Shown: positions 18,278-27,026, counted from the first letter of the stretch. The stretch: 64,000 nt of DNA from Bacillus taeanensis (GCF_003318295.1 NZ_QOCW01000023.1:1-64000), one strand, 5' to 3'. Translations and numbers: made by a program. Notes: generated from the sequence alone by a model not told the origin.

Positions 18278-18517
18278 TTAAAAAACAAATCCATTATTAG
18301 CATGATGAACGACATCAACGTCAGCTACATCCGCCTCCGCTGCTGAAATTTTTACATTAAATTACTCTAGTTCAGCCGAAACTTTTTCAAGATTAGACAT
18401 AGTTAATCCAACTAATCCGACATTCACGCCTTCTGTTGCTAAAGCAATTGCAGTAACACGTCCAATTCCTCTTCCTGCCCCAGTTATTAAAGTCGTTTTT
18501 CCGTTTATTGAAGCCAT
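18278..18517 (-). pseudogene. Broken FabG-like short-chain dehydrogenase
   Basis: A good ribosome binding site (GAGGAGTG) and ATG at 18517 start [19 protein letters not shown], a typical SDR cofactor-binding N-terminus. The frame reaches a stop at 18362-18364 where homologues read on. It continues in the same frame with SDR-like residues (VKISAAEADVADVD) to a second stop at 18278. Only about 80 of some 240 codons remain. Nonsense mutation plus 3' truncation. Confidence 0.75.
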
Positions 18518-18544
18518 GTTATCACTCCTCGTAAAAATTGAAAA

Positions 18545-18578
18545 ACAAATCGCTCCTTATTAATAAAGAGCGATTTGT
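18545..18578 (-). terminator. Terminator of hxlAB
   Basis: Perfect 11-bp stem ACAAATCGCTC/GAGCGATTTGT with a 12-nt loop, followed on the minus strand by TTTTTC and more T. It lies 27 bp after the hxlB stop. Confidence 0.8.
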
Positions 18579-18604
18579 CCTATTTGTTAAATATTTTTTA
18601 GAGT

Positions 18605-19162
18605 CTATTCAAGGTTTGAATGTCTACCATACATTTTCGTAGTATCTATTCCCTTTTTCTCCATGAATCTTAAGATGATTGCATCATAAAAAAGCAACAG
18701 CGTTTGCTCAAATAATGAGCCCATTGGTTGTATCGTTTTATAGTCGCCTTCAGACTGATCTTTCGGTGATCCAGGCAGTTTAATTGTGAGATCTGCTAAT
18801 TTTCCTATCGTAGACTCTGACGAGAGCGTGACCGCTGCAACTTTACCGCCAATGCTTTTTGCTTTTTCAGCTAGGGAAACTAAACTTTTTGTTTCACCAG
18901 ACCCTGATCCGATGATGAGTATATCATCTTTTTCAAAGTTTGGGGTTACCGTTTCACCTGTTACATACGAATCAATCCCCATATGCATCATTCGCATCGC
19001 AAATGATTTTGCCATAAATCCAGATCTGCCAGCACCAGCTACAAAGACCTTTTTTGATGTAAGAATTTCATTAACTAGCTTTTCAGCTTCTTCATCAACG
19101 ATCAAATCCACTGAATAGCTTAACTCTTTTATGATTTCCTCTAAATAGTGGATTGTATTCAT
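18605..19162 (-). CDS. hxlB: 6-phospho-3-hexuloisomerase
   Basis: A 185-aa SIS-domain isomerase that converts 3-hexulose-6-phosphate to fructose-6-phosphate, the second step of the ribulose monophosphate route of formaldehyde fixation. It shows the SIS signature FVAGAGRSGFMAKSFAMR (about 39-56), SGSGET (about 86-91) and a C-terminal tail typical of HxlB. Its ATG overlaps the hxlA stop by 4 bp, giving translational coupling. Length is normal. Confidence 0.95.
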   Translation of the reverse strand: MNTIHYLEEIIKELSYSVDLIVDEEAEKLVNEILTSKKVFVAGAGRSGFMAKSFAMRMMHMGIDSYVTGETVTPNFEKDDILIIGSGSGETKSLVSLAEKAKSIGGKVAAVTLSSESTIGKLADLTIKLPGSPKDQSEGDYKTIQPMGSLFEQTLLLFYDAIILRFMEKKGIDTTKMYGRHSNLE

Positions 19163-19806
19163 TTTTGCACGAACTTCGACTCATTAATCATTGTTTTCAT
19201 TTCTTTTGCAGCAGCTTTTTTATTTTCTTGTCCAGTAATACCGCCGCCGACAATAACAAGGTCTGGTTGAGCTTTAATCACTTCTGGCAGTGTTTCTAAT
19301 TTAATGCCGCCTGCGATTGCAGTTTTCGCATGTTTTACAACACTTTTAATAGTTTGTAAATCTTCAAAAGAGTTTTTTCCAACTGCTTGAAGGTCGTATC
19401 CAGTATGCACGCAAATATAGTCTACTCCCATTGCGTCAACTTCTTTAGCGCGTGCAGCAAGGTCTTTTACAGCAATCATATCAACGAGGATCTTTTTGCC
19501 TTGTTTTTTTGCTTCTTCAACAGCACCTTTGATTGACATGTCTTCAGCTGCTCCAAGAATTGTTACAATATCAGCACCTGCTTCAGAAGCTTTTATTACT
19601 TCATATCCAGCAGCATCCATAATTTTTAAATCTGCTAATACGTTTAAGTTAGGGAATGCTTTCTTCATTTCTTTTACAGCACGAAGACCTTCATTAATCA
19701 CAACTGGTGTACCGATTTCTACGATATCAATGTGCTCCTCAACTTCTTTTACTAATTCAATCGCCTCAGGGATATTTACTAAATCTAATGCTAATTGTAA
19801 TTTCAT
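19159..19806 (-). CDS. hxlA: 3-hexulose-6-phosphate synthase
   Basis: A 215-aa orotidine-decarboxylase-fold aldolase that condenses formaldehyde with ribulose-5-phosphate. It begins MKLQLALDLV, has the catalytic/metal motif ADLKIMDAAGYE (about 58-69), and phosphate-binding glycine loops AIAGGIK and IVGGGITG. The start follows AGGAGTG. It forms a two-gene operon with hxlB, divergent from hxlR, the arrangement of the B. subtilis formaldehyde detoxification locus. It could serve detoxification or, with the nearby GlpX, assimilation. Confidence 0.95.
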   Translation of the reverse strand: MKLQLALDLVNIPEAIELVKEVEEHIDIVEIGTPVVINEGLRAVKEMKKAFPNLNVLADLKIMDAAGYEVIKASEAGADIVTILGAAEDMSIKGAVEEAKKQGKKILVDMIAVKDLAARAKEVDAMGVDYICVHTGYDLQAVGKNSFEDLQTIKSVVKHAKTAIAGGIKLETLPEVIKAQPDLVIVGGGITGQENKKAAAKEMKTMINESKFVQK

Positions 19807-19976
19807 CTATGTTTCACTCCTAATTGTTTTTTTATTTTGCTGCATAGTAAGTAGATAATATGCTTAGTTGTGCAGCTTATATTTCCCGCAGCAATTACTA
19901 AATTTTTTTAAAAAAACTGCTACAGTTGTTAGTATAATCTCTACAATAACCTTATGGAAGTACGCACTTTATTTTT

Positions 19977-20002
19977 ACATAGTGTTAAAAAGTATACTAT
20001 GT
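19977..20002. promoter_or_regulatory. Inverted repeat in the hxlA-hxlR intergenic region
   Basis: ACATAGT and ACTATGT arms separated by 12 bp, just upstream of hxlR. It is a candidate HxlR binding site; in B. subtilis HxlR binds this intergenic region to activate hxlAB in response to formaldehyde. Confidence 0.5.
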
Positions 20003-20031
20003 GATAAACTATGGAAGCGGAGGTGAAACAA

Positions 20032-20358
20032 ATGGCGAGATTGCACGACAAAACATTTAACTGTGAAAAAGAATTGACCCTTTCTGTTATTGGCGGTAAA
20101 TGGAAAATGATTATTTTATGGCATTTAGGTAAAGAGGGCACTAAACGATTTAGTGAATTAAAGGCGCTCATACCGGACATTACCCAAAGAATGCTCGTGA
20201 ACCAATTGCGAGAGCTGGAAGAAGACCGTATTGTTCATCGGGAGGTTTATCCTGTAGTTCCGCCAAAAGTAGAATATTCTTTGACAGAGCATGGAGAAAG
20301 TATCATGCCTATACTCGACTCAATGTATCAATGGGGAAAAACTATATGGAGAATGTAA
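20032..20358 (+). CDS. hxlR: HxlR-family transcriptional regulator
   Basis: A 108-aa winged-helix regulator with the HxlR signature: [33 protein letters not shown], and [12 protein letters not shown]. The conserved N-terminal Cys ([14 protein letters not shown]), which senses formaldehyde in HxlR, is present. I chose the ATG at 20032, 6 nt from GGAGGTG, rather than 20011, which has no site. It is divergent from hxlAB and is the expected formaldehyde-responsive activator. Confidence 0.92.
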   Translation: MARLHDKTFNCEKELTLSVIGGKWKMIILWHLGKEGTKRFSELKALIPDITQRMLVNQLRELEEDRIVHREVYPVVPPKVEYSLTEHGESIMPILDSMYQWGKTIWRM

Positions 20359-20413
20359 TCGGGGACTCTAAAGAAGAAAGTTCCTCCTTATAAAAGAAAT
20401 ATTAGGTGCTTAA

Positions 20414-20451
20414 AAAAGGTGAGACATCGAAATATGATGTACTCACCTTTT
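20414..20451 (+). terminator. Terminator of hxlR
   Basis: Arms AAAAGGTGAG and CTCACCTTTT with a further CATC/GATG pairing inside the loop, followed by TTTTAAATT. Good rho-independent structure 56 bp after hxlR. Confidence 0.7.
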
Positions 20452-20566
20452 AAATTGAAAATGGCTATTTATTTCTAGCATTAGCTTACTAAAGTAATGG
20501 GTACACTTCGGAAACAACAGTTGAAAAAAGTGTATAACAATAATATAAAGTTAACTCTATATACAT

Positions 20567-20651
20567 GATGCTAGACTAAAAAGTGATGCTAGACTAAAAA
20601 GTGGACACAGATTGTTATAATAAAATAAATAACAATTTGTGAGGTGTGCCT
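20567..20651. mobile_element. IS3-like insertion sequence end fragment with 18-bp tandem duplication
   Basis: GATGCTAGACTAAAAAGT occurs twice in direct tandem (20567-20584 and 20585-20602) and leads into GTGGACAC. The TAGACTAAAAAGTGGACAC-type sequence is common at IS3-family ends. No transposase gene follows; the fragment abuts the broken YIEGIA gene. The assignment rests on remembered end sequences and needs a database comparison. Confidence 0.45.
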
Positions 20652-20885
20652 CTATGGTAAAAGGGAAACAGCAACAAAGTTTTTACTCATAAGCGCTGGT
20701 ACTGCTACAGATCCAAGTGCCGCTGCAACAAAGCCAGTAATCAAATGAATGATATATCCATTTGGATAGCTTGGGTATTGACGATAATCTTCTTTCAAAG
20801 TAAAAAAGCGAGCAAATGTGCCTACAATAATTGCCGTAATGATAATGCGAAGGTCCGCAGCTTGTAATAGTTATTCTCCATCCAT
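20652..20885 (-). pseudogene. YIEGIA-family membrane protein remnant
   Basis: In one minus-strand frame the DNA reads FTLKEDYRQYPSYPNGYIIH and then LITGFVAAALGSVAVPALM, characteristic of YIEGIA-domain proteins of spore-forming bacilli. The frame has a stop at the fifth codon (20871-20873) and ends abruptly next to the IS-like end at 20651. It is both nonsense-mutated and truncated. Confidence 0.65.
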
Positions 20886-21120
20886 AATATCCCCTCATGT
20901 CTTTAATTTACCTATTAGTTTGTACCAAGTTATAAAGATTATCCATAGAATGGTATCGTAGTCTCTCCTTCCACATACATAAAAAGTTTTGAAAATCTTA
21001 ATATAGAATCAGAAAAAACAGCCCCAGAATAACTGGTGCTGCAAACTAATTAATATGATAGAAAACATGATTTATGAAAAAACTCATTAATCCTGTACCA
21101 ACCTTTGTTTTTCTATAAAG

Positions 21121-21294
21121 TTAATGTTTTAGAATAAAGTGTAGTCCTATTGGTACGCCAATAACCAATATTATTACTGCAACAGATAAAAGAAAAAACT
21201 GCCGCAAGACTAACTTATCGTTTTTAAATTCCTCTTTAAATTCTGAGAAATGATGAAATATATGAAAAAAGGGTAAAAATTTTAAAAACTTCAT
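21121..21294 (-). CDS. Small membrane protein downstream of the metal ATPase
   Basis: A 57-aa ORF beginning MKFLKFLPFFHIFHHFSE. A charged middle (FKEEFKNDKLVLRQ) is followed by one clear membrane helix (FFLLSVAVIILVIGVPIGLHF) split only by the usual Gly/Pro bend. A good AAAGGAG site lies 11 nt upstream. It follows the P1B-ATPase gene in the same direction by about 110 bp, so it may be a third member of the metal resistance operon. The His-rich N-terminus (HIFHH) could bind metal. No family recognised. Confidence 0.55.
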   Translation of the reverse strand: MKFLKFLPFFHIFHHFSEFKEEFKNDKLVLRQFFLLSVAVIILVIGVPIGLHFILKH

Positions 21295-21405
21295 TTATTA
21301 ATATTCTCCTTTTGTAAATACTGCAGCCCTAATTGAGTTTTAGTAAAGTGTGTAAAATAGTTCTAATAGTATTAATAGCAATAAAAATGACCTAAAGAAA
21401 CTTGA

Positions 21406-23979
21406 TTATCCTTTGACTTTTAAAAGACGTAAAGCATTTAATATTACGATAATAGCAGCCCCTGTATCGCTCAAAACTGCTAACCAAAGTGTAAGCCATC
21501 CAGGAAATATAAGAGCTAATGCAATAGATTTCACAATTAAAGAAAACCAGATGTTTTGTTTGATAATTGCTAATGCTTTTCTACTTAATTTGATCGTATG
21601 TGGCAGTTTTTCTAAATTATCTGCCATTAAAACGATATCAGCAGTTTCCATTGCTGTATCAGTTCCTGCGCCACCCATAGCAATTCCCAAATTAGCTGTG
21701 GCCAGTGCTGGCGCATCGTTTATCCCGTCGCCAACCATTGCTACTTTATGCCCTTCATTTTGCAATTGTTTGATTGCATCTACTTTATCTTCTGGCAATA
21801 GTTCAGCAAAATATCGATTGACATTCGCTTCTTTTGAAATCATTTTTGCTGTACCTTCATTATCACCCGTTAACATGACAACTTGATTTACACCTACTTG
21901 TTTTAATCCGTCCAATGCCTTAACAGTCATTGTTCGAATGGTATCAGAAACAGAAATAATACCCATTATTTCTTGTTGTGTACCGATTATCACTACTGTT
22001 TTTCCTTGACTTTGTATTTTGTCGACTTTGGCCTTAACATCACCCAAAAATATATTCATTTCTTCAAATAGTTTTAGATTACCAGCATAATGAACTTCTC
22101 CATCGATTGTTGCTTGAACACCTTTACCGACTATACTTTTAAACAACTCACCGTTTTTAGCCTGAACTCCCTTGTTTTTCGCATAGTCAACAATTGTTTT
22201 TGCTATGGGGTGTGTAGAGTAATCTTCTAATGTTAGTGCTATAGAAATTAAGTCGTCTTTTGACATAGCTAACGCATCAATTTCAAAAACTTTTGGCTTT
22301 CCTTCTGTTAAGGTCCCTGTTTTATCAAATGCAATGGCATTTATGGAGCCTGCTGTTTCTAGGAACGTACCACCTTTTATTAAGACACCATTCTTTGCTG
22401 CGTTTCCGATAGCTGAAACAATCGCAACAGGTGTAGAAATAACTAATGCACAAGGGCAAGCAACAACTAATAGTGCAAGTCCTTTATAAATCCATTCTCC
22501 CCAAGTACCAAAACCAAATAGTGGTGGTAGAACAATTACAATTAATGCCAAAACAAATACAATAGGTGTATAAATGCTGGCAAACTTATCGATAAATGCT
22601 TGAGTAGGAGCTTTCTGTTCTTGTGCTTCTTCAACCAAATGAATGATCTTTGATATTGTCGTATCTTCGACTAGCTTGGTGACTCTTATTTCAATAGAAC
22701 CACTCTCATTAATTGTACCCGCATATACAGTATCTCCGATTATTTTATCGACTGGGATGGATTCTCCCGTAATAGGGGCTTGATTAACACTTGTTTCACC
22801 TTGAATAATTTCACCGTCTAATGGAACTCTATCACCGGGTTTAATAACAACGATCTCTCCAACTGAAACATCATCTACCGGCTTTTTAACTAACTCTGAT
22901 CCAACTTTAATCCAAGCTTCTGAGGGTGCCAGGTCCATTAGGTTACGGATAGACTTTCTTGTTTGTTCAATCGACCTATTTTGAAGTGCAGTACCCAATG
23001 CAAATAACCATACTACTGTTGCACCTTCAAACCATTCTCCAATTATAGCAGCTCCAATTGCGGCAGCTGACATAAGAACATTCATATCTAGCGAACGGCT
23101 TTTTATAGCATAATAAGCGCTTTTTACGGGTTTATAGCCATTTATAACGATAGCAGTAGCATATAACATCGTTGTCAATAAGGGGGATATTCCATTATAA
23201 GAGCTAATAAAACCAAGAGCAATTAAAATACCAGAGAAAGTTATTAAACCATATCCTTCTTTGTTATTCGTAATTTCTGTAGGTTTGTTACTATTCGTAA
23301 GCAGCGAAGCTTTAAAACCAATTTTAGATACTTCTGAAATAATATTATCGACACTATTTTCGTGTTCCACTTTCATCTTTCCAGTTGAAAAATTAACACT
23401 TACACTTTTAACTGTTGGAATGGTATTTAGATGGGTTTCAATACTTTTAGCACAACTCCCACAATCCATTCCTTCAACATTGTAAGTTTTTAAATTTTTA
23501 TTTTGTTTAAATGGTTCAATTGTATAACCGAGCTTTTTAACTTCATTTTCTACATTGTCAAAAGAAGAGCTATTCTTACCAACTACTTGCAATTTTGCAG
23601 TATTATAATTCACCTTTACTTCTTGAATGTCATTTAACCCACTTAAACCCTTCTCTATAGATAAAGCACAAGATGGGCAATCCATTCCGTATATGCGATA
23701 TTCAATCTTTTCGCCTTTAATAGACGCTGTAGTATTATGAGGTATTTCTTCAACTTTATTGCTGCAACAACTTGATGTCTCCGTAATGGTTTCATCTTCT
23801 TTTTCGCTGCAACAAGACTTTATCTCTAATCCTTTAAGTGATTCTTTACTGCTACAACAGCTGTCCGTTTCTTTCACATTTGTTGCATTGACTTTTTCAT
23901 CCTGAATATTGCAACAATCTTTATTATTATCAATCGTTAAAAGTTCTTTTTCATTTGAGTTGCAGCATTTGTCTGACAT
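21406..23979 (-). CDS. cadA: Cadmium/zinc/lead-type P1B-ATPase with Cys-rich N-terminus
   Basis: An 857-aa heavy-metal efflux ATPase. The first 80 residues hold five CC pairs (about 5-6, 22-23, 41-42, 56-57, 71-72) in short repeats such as SCCSSKE and SCCSEKE. Two HMA domains follow, with GMDCPSC (101-104) and GMDCGSC (173-176). The core has the membrane CPCALV motif typical of Cd/Zn/Pb pumps, DKTGTLT (phosphorylated Asp), HPIAKT and GDGINDAPAL. The ATG at 23979 is 8 nt from AGGAAGG. It lies 13 bp after the CmtR-like repressor gene and is surely co-transcribed. Metal choice (Cd, Zn or Pb) is inferred. Confidence 0.94.
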   Translation of the reverse strand: MSDKCCNSNEKELLTIDNNKDCCNIQDEKVNATNVKETDSCCSSKESLKGLEIKSCCSEKEDETITETSSCCSNKVEEIPHNTTASIKGEKIEYRIYGMDCPSCALSIEKGLSGLNDIQEVKVNYNTAKLQVVGKNSSSFDNVENEVKKLGYTIEPFKQNKNLKTYNVEGMDCGSCAKSIETHLNTIPTVKSVSVNFSTGKMKVEHENSVDNIISEVSKIGFKASLLTNSNKPTEITNNKEGYGLITFSGILIALGFISSYNGISPLLTTMLYATAIVINGYKPVKSAYYAIKSRSLDMNVLMSAAAIGAAIIGEWFEGATVVWLFALGTALQNRSIEQTRKSIRNLMDLAPSEAWIKVGSELVKKPVDDVSVGEIVVIKPGDRVPLDGEIIQGETSVNQAPITGESIPVDKIIGDTVYAGTINESGSIEIRVTKLVEDTTISKIIHLVEEAQEQKAPTQAFIDKFASIYTPIVFVLALIVIVLPPLFGFGTWGEWIYKGLALLVVACPCALVISTPVAIVSAIGNAAKNGVLIKGGTFLETAGSINAIAFDKTGTLTEGKPKVFEIDALAMSKDDLISIALTLEDYSTHPIAKTIVDYAKNKGVQAKNGELFKSIVGKGVQATIDGEVHYAGNLKLFEEMNIFLGDVKAKVDKIQSQGKTVVIIGTQQEIMGIISVSDTIRTMTVKALDGLKQVGVNQVVMLTGDNEGTAKMISKEANVNRYFAELLPEDKVDAIKQLQNEGHKVAMVGDGINDAPALATANLGIAMGGAGTDTAMETADIVLMADNLEKLPHTIKLSRKALAIIKQNIWFSLIVKSIALALIFPGWLTLWLAVLSDTGAAIIVILNALRLLKVKG

Positions 23980-23992
23980 TGAATTCACCTTC

Positions 23993-24313
23993 CTAGCCTA
24001 TATGATTTTCACAATAAGCAACATCATTTTTGACACCTTCAAGAACCACATCAAACATCGTTAATAAATCACGTACTTGTTGGTTCCGTAGGCCGTAATA
24101 CACGTATTTCCCTTCTTGTCTTCCTACTATAATCCCACAGCCTTTTAAACATGCTAGGTGCTGTGAAATATTCGATTGATTTCCTCGTATGTCTTCCACT
24201 ATTTGCGATACAGTCTTTTCATTATCTTTTATACATTCAAGTATTTGAATTCGTGTTTTATGCGAAAAGCCATGCAGGAATTTCACCTTCGTATCAAGAT
24301 CCACTTTTAACAT
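23993..24313 (-). CDS. ArsR/SmtB-family metal repressor, CmtR-like
   Basis: A 106-aa winged-helix repressor. The recognition helix region QSNISQHLACLKGCGII holds Cys55 and Cys59, and Cys101 lies near the C-terminus (AYCENH). This three-cysteine layout matches mycobacterial CmtR (Cys57, Cys61, Cys102), a Cd/Pb sensor, rather than the staphylococcal CadC layout with an N-terminal Cys site. The start at 24313 follows AGGAGGG. It is the first gene of the metal operon, with two palindromes immediately upstream as operators. Confidence 0.9.
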   Translation of the reverse strand: MLKVDLDTKVKFLHGFSHKTRIQILECIKDNEKTVSQIVEDIRGNQSNISQHLACLKGCGIIVGRQEGKYVYYGLRNQQVRDLLTMFDVVLEGVKNDVAYCENHIG

Positions 24314-24330
24314 ATAAGTACCCTCCTATT

Positions 24331-24385
24331 ATATTAGATATCACTAATATGTTTTGTTGTTATCATATTAACAATCACTAATATG
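24331..24385. promoter_or_regulatory. Two palindromic operators of the metal operon
   Basis: Site 1: ATATTAG (24331-24337) and CTAATAT (24344-24350). Site 2: CATATTA (24364-24370) and TAATATG (24379-24385). Both share the ATCACTAATATG half and lie just upstream of the repressor gene, typical for ArsR/SmtB repressors. Confidence 0.65.
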
Positions 24386-24401
24386 TGTGTCAAATATTAA
24401 T

Positions 24402-24548
24402 ACAGAGAAATTAAAATTTTCTATTGATAATAATTCAGAAATTAACGAAGTAAATAAGGACACAGAATTCGAGGTACAACTTACACCAACTATAATGGTA
24501 AACGAAACAATGATTGAGGACCCCTTTGACTGTCACTTTAGGCGATAA
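24402..24548 (+). pseudogene. Fragment of a DsbA-like thiol-disulfide oxidoreductase
   Basis: A 48-codon open stretch without a start reads EFEVQLTPTIMVNETMIEDPFD near its end. That resembles the cis-Pro (TPT) loop and C-terminus of BdbD/DsbA-type proteins. The catalytic CxxC part and the C-terminal helix are absent; the match breaks at about 24530. Remnant by homology to a short motif only. Confidence 0.4.
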
Positions 24549-24590
24549 TTTGCGCTTATTTTAAGTGTTATTTTGCACATCTAACTTTAA

Positions 24591-24629
24591 AAACCCAGCT
24601 ACCTTCACATGGGAAGATTAGCTGGGTTT
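24591..24629 (+). terminator. Hairpin terminator
   Basis: Perfect 11-bp stem AAACCCAGCTA/TAGCTGGGTTT followed by CTTAATTATTT. It lies between decayed genes and is probably a remnant of a lost neighbour. Confidence 0.6.
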
Positions 24630-24783
24630 CTTAATTATTTACATCAAATCATTTAGAACTATTCTGATCGGTTTAGTAAAAAAGTGACTGCTCATTGTTC
24701 CGCAATAGGGAACTTTTATGGAATAACACGAATATTGTTTTTAAACAAATTATTTTCTTTCGACATTAATACGAACCAAAAAG

Positions 24784-24809
24784 AAAAACCTGTTTTAAAA
24801 CAGGTTTTT
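24784..24809 (-). terminator. Terminator of the HU-like gene
   Basis: A perfect 26-bp palindrome (AAAAACCTGTTTT and its complement), giving T-runs on both strands. It lies 34 bp beyond the HU stop. Confidence 0.7.
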
Positions 24810-24843
24810 AATCAAACTTTTTACAAGACAATCTTATATACAT

Positions 24844-25107
24844 TTATTTAACAGCTTCTTTTAATTCCTTACCTGGTTTAAAAGCTGGAACCTTCGAAGC
24901 AGGAATCTGAATTTCTTCACCTGTTTGCGGGTTGCGGCCTGTTCGAGCTGCACGTTCACGTGTCTCAAATGTGCCAAAGCCCACTAGCTGAATTTTTTCC
25001 TCTTTAGACAGTGTATTCGAGATTGTTTCTAACAATGCCTCTACTGCTTTAGCAGCATCCTTTTTGCTTAACTCAGATTTCTCAGCAACAGCATCATAAC
25101 AGATCCT
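24844..25107 (-). pseudogene. HU-type DNA-binding protein with broken 5' end
   Basis: The frame encodes almost all of an HU protein: [20 protein letters not shown], then [20 protein letters not shown], and the usual [16 protein letters not shown] end. Upstream of DAVAEKS the expected MNKTDLIN start is missing: the DNA still resembles it but has a one-base change in length, so the start would be out of frame. No in-frame ATG, GTG or TTG precedes a TTG at 25035, which has no usable ribosome binding site. I judge it inactive unless the frameshift is a sequencing error. Confidence 0.65.
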
Positions 25108-25319
25108 TATACGTTTGTCATTTGCTAAAATTCGATAAAATGGCGGTAAACTCCTGTTTTTTGATTATATAACATGCAGAGATTCGCTCTCTGGTGAAAT
25201 GAACGATATTTTTTATGTAACAGCCCTACTTTCAGTTTAAAGTTCCACACAATTATTTTTTAAAAATAATTGTATATAAATCTATCAAACTGGCAAAACT
25301 GATAACATATTCCCCTTTT
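25108..25319. other. Non-coding gap
   Basis: Nothing recognisable between the HU remnant and the next hairpin. Confidence 0.45.
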
Positions 25320-25362
25320 TTGAAAAAGCATCTTCCTCTTTTTGTGGAGGTAGATGCTTTTT
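25320..25362. terminator. Strong bidirectional terminator hairpin
   Basis: GCATCTTCCTC paired with GGAGGTAGATGC (one bulge), with a 7-nt loop and T-runs on both sides (nine T on the plus strand). Confidence 0.7.
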
Positions 25363-25402
25363 TTTTGACGTGTTTCTTCCTATTATATAGGTTTACTATC
25401 AT

Positions 25403-25652
25403 CTACGATTCTTTCTTTAAAGCATCTAGTCTCCTATATAAAGCTGATCGGGATACATTTGTGATCTCACATATTTGTTTCACCGTCATGTTCCCCTCTT
25501 GATAAAGCTTGACTGCATGATTCATTCCAGCATGTTTGCCATGATACTTTCTTAATCACCCTTTCGTATAGGTTTAATGACTTCATAGTTTGCATCGCCC
25601 GTTTTCGTGATTCTTCAGAGTAGAATATGATTTCATGATTATCGCTGCCCAT
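25403..25652 (-). pseudogene. Frameshifted resolvase/invertase tail
   Basis: In one frame, 25403-25549 reads KYHGKHAGMNHAVKLYQEG followed by MTVKQICEITNVSRSALYRR. That is the C-terminal HTH of a Hin/resolvase-type serine recombinase, like the tail of the intact neighbour at 25675. Upstream, in another frame, a start at 25652 (MGSDNHEIIFYSEESRKRAM) runs into it and ends early. The catalytic domain is missing, so this is a recombinase remnant fused by frameshift to an unrelated start. Confidence 0.6.
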
Positions 25653-25674
25653 TATACCTCTCCCAAGAATTATT

Positions 25675-26268
25675 TTATTGTGTAGATCTATTCAGCTCAC
25701 TTTTCAGTTTCTGATACTCCCTCCATCGACGATAAAAGGTGGCTTCGCTTATATTCGTAATTTTACAGATTTCTTTTACAGGTTTAGTGGTGGTTTCATG
25801 TAACTCCATCGCATGTTTGACCCCATCATGCTTTAAAGTAAATTTCTGTTTTTTTCCTTTGTATGTACCTTTTCTTTTCGCAATGGCAATTCCAGCTTGT
25901 TGCTTTTCTTTGATCATGGTTCGATCAAGTTCACTAAATGCAGACATGACGGTTAGAATAAATTTCCCTGAAGGAGTTCTTGTATCAATTCCTAGATTTA
26001 ATATCACTAAATGAATACCACGTTCTTCTAATTCTTCAATTAACTCTAATAATTGTTTGGTGTTTCTTCCCAGACGATCCATTCTCGTCACGATGAGGGT
26101 GTCGCCCTTCACTAATTGATGGAGCAGTTGATTTAATTCTTCTTTTTGGTTTTGTATTCCCGATACTTTTTCTTGAACAATGCGATCGACTTTTGCCTCT
26201 CTCAATTGTTCGATTTGAGAATCTAAATTTTGATCAAAAGCAGACACACGTGCATACCCAAAAATCAT
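25675..26268 (-). CDS. Serine resolvase (Tn3-type TnpR family)
   Basis: A 197-aa small serine recombinase. The N-terminus MIFGYARVSAFDQNLDSQ carries the catalytic Ser9, followed by VTRMDRLGRNTKQLLELI with the active-site arginines, TPSGKFILTVMSAFSELDR, and a C-terminal Hin-type HTH (VKEICKITNISEATFYRRW). The ATG at 26268 follows AGGGGG with 6 nt spacing; a longer start at 26340 adds a hydrophobic stretch over the upstream recombination site. No transposase gene is nearby, so it may be a plasmid multimer resolvase or the relic of a transposon. Confidence 0.9.
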   Translation of the reverse strand: MIFGYARVSAFDQNLDSQIEQLREAKVDRIVQEKVSGIQNQKEELNQLLHQLVKGDTLIVTRMDRLGRNTKQLLELIEELEERGIHLVILNLGIDTRTPSGKFILTVMSAFSELDRTMIKEKQQAGIAIAKRKGTYKGKKQKFTLKHDGVKHAMELHETTTKPVKEICKITNISEATFYRRWREYQKLKSELNRSTQ

Positions 26269-26346
26269 AAAATTCCCCCTAAAACAGATAATCAAAAGAC
26301 AAATGTATATGATAGTCAAATTATACAGTAAAATCAACACTCGGAC

Positions 26347-26380
26347 AAACTATCAATAAGGTATACCCTATTGATAGTTT
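26347..26380. promoter_or_regulatory. Palindromic res-like site upstream of the resolvase
   Basis: AAACTATCAATA (26347-26358) and its exact complement TATTGATAGTTT (26369-26380) flank GTATAC-containing DNA, about 80 bp before the resolvase start. This is the expected position for a res subsite and repressor-binding site. Confidence 0.6.
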
Positions 26381-26450
26381 AGTAAACAACGATCCATCCA
26401 TTCTCTTTCTATTTATTTATAAGGTCGTGCAAATCATCGCGTCAAAAATA

Positions 26451-26651
26451 TGCAAAATAAGATGCGAAATAACAAATATTTATAATTAGATAGTGGTCCC
26501 TGTCACATAAAATGGTCATTTTTATGATAGTAAAGATAGATCGGGGTCCCTTTCAAGTAAAGTAAACTTGAGGAGATTATCTCATGCATCTAAGTTATTT
26601 TGTATGCGGGGACAGTTTGACGCTTACAAATAAGATGTAAAATAACAAAAT
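26451..26651. repeat. A/T-rich direct repeats, possible transposon end
   Basis: AATAAGATG-YR-AAATAACAAA occurs at about 26456-26476 and again at 26630-26650 (two differences). A related sequence in the opposite orientation (GCAAAATAACACTTAAAATA on the minus strand) lies at about 24550-24577. Together they could be terminal repeats of a decayed transposon that carried the resolvase. The stretch 26381-26756 is otherwise empty. Confidence 0.35.
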
Positions 26652-26756
26652 AAAACGCTGTTTTCGTAAACTTTGTTGTTTTTTAAACTTCTTTTAAAGG
26701 ATATGGTATTTTATGTTAAAATTAAAAAGAGTTAAAGATTTGGAGGATAGATATTT

Positions 26757-26945
26757 ATGAGTGAACAAACGGCTAAAAGATTAAAAATCGGCTATCATAC
26801 TTTTATAACTTTATTTGCGATAGGGGTTATTTTATCTTCAGTCTTAGGATACGAAGAAATGGAAAGAGCAACAATGTATATAATATTAGGTATATTTATT
26901 GGTTGGAGTAGCTTATTCCAGATTTTCAAAACTCTTAGGAAGTAA
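26757..26945 (+). CDS. Small two-helix membrane protein
   Basis: A 62-aa protein with two hydrophobic segments (about 13-30, FITLFAIGVILSSVLGY, and 40-56, MYIILGIFIGWSSLFQI) joined by a short acidic loop. GGAGG lies 10 nt upstream of the ATG. Basic residues at both ends suggest the termini face the cytoplasm. No family recognised; it stands alone between decayed elements. Confidence 0.6.
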   Translation: MSEQTAKRLKIGYHTFITLFAIGVILSSVLGYEEMERATMYIILGIFIGWSSLFQIFKTLRK

Positions 26946-27026
26946 TAACTACCTTACGAAACACTTCGCAATGTTTCAACTGTTGTATAATTTGATTTTT
27001 GACATGCACTGAATATTGCAGATAAA

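Noticed and set aside
20655..20692. Short plus-strand start MVKGKQQQSF as an IS transposase start
   Set aside because: The opposite strand continues the YIEGIA frame through this stretch, so it is antisense to that remnant; only the DNA left of it looks IS-like.
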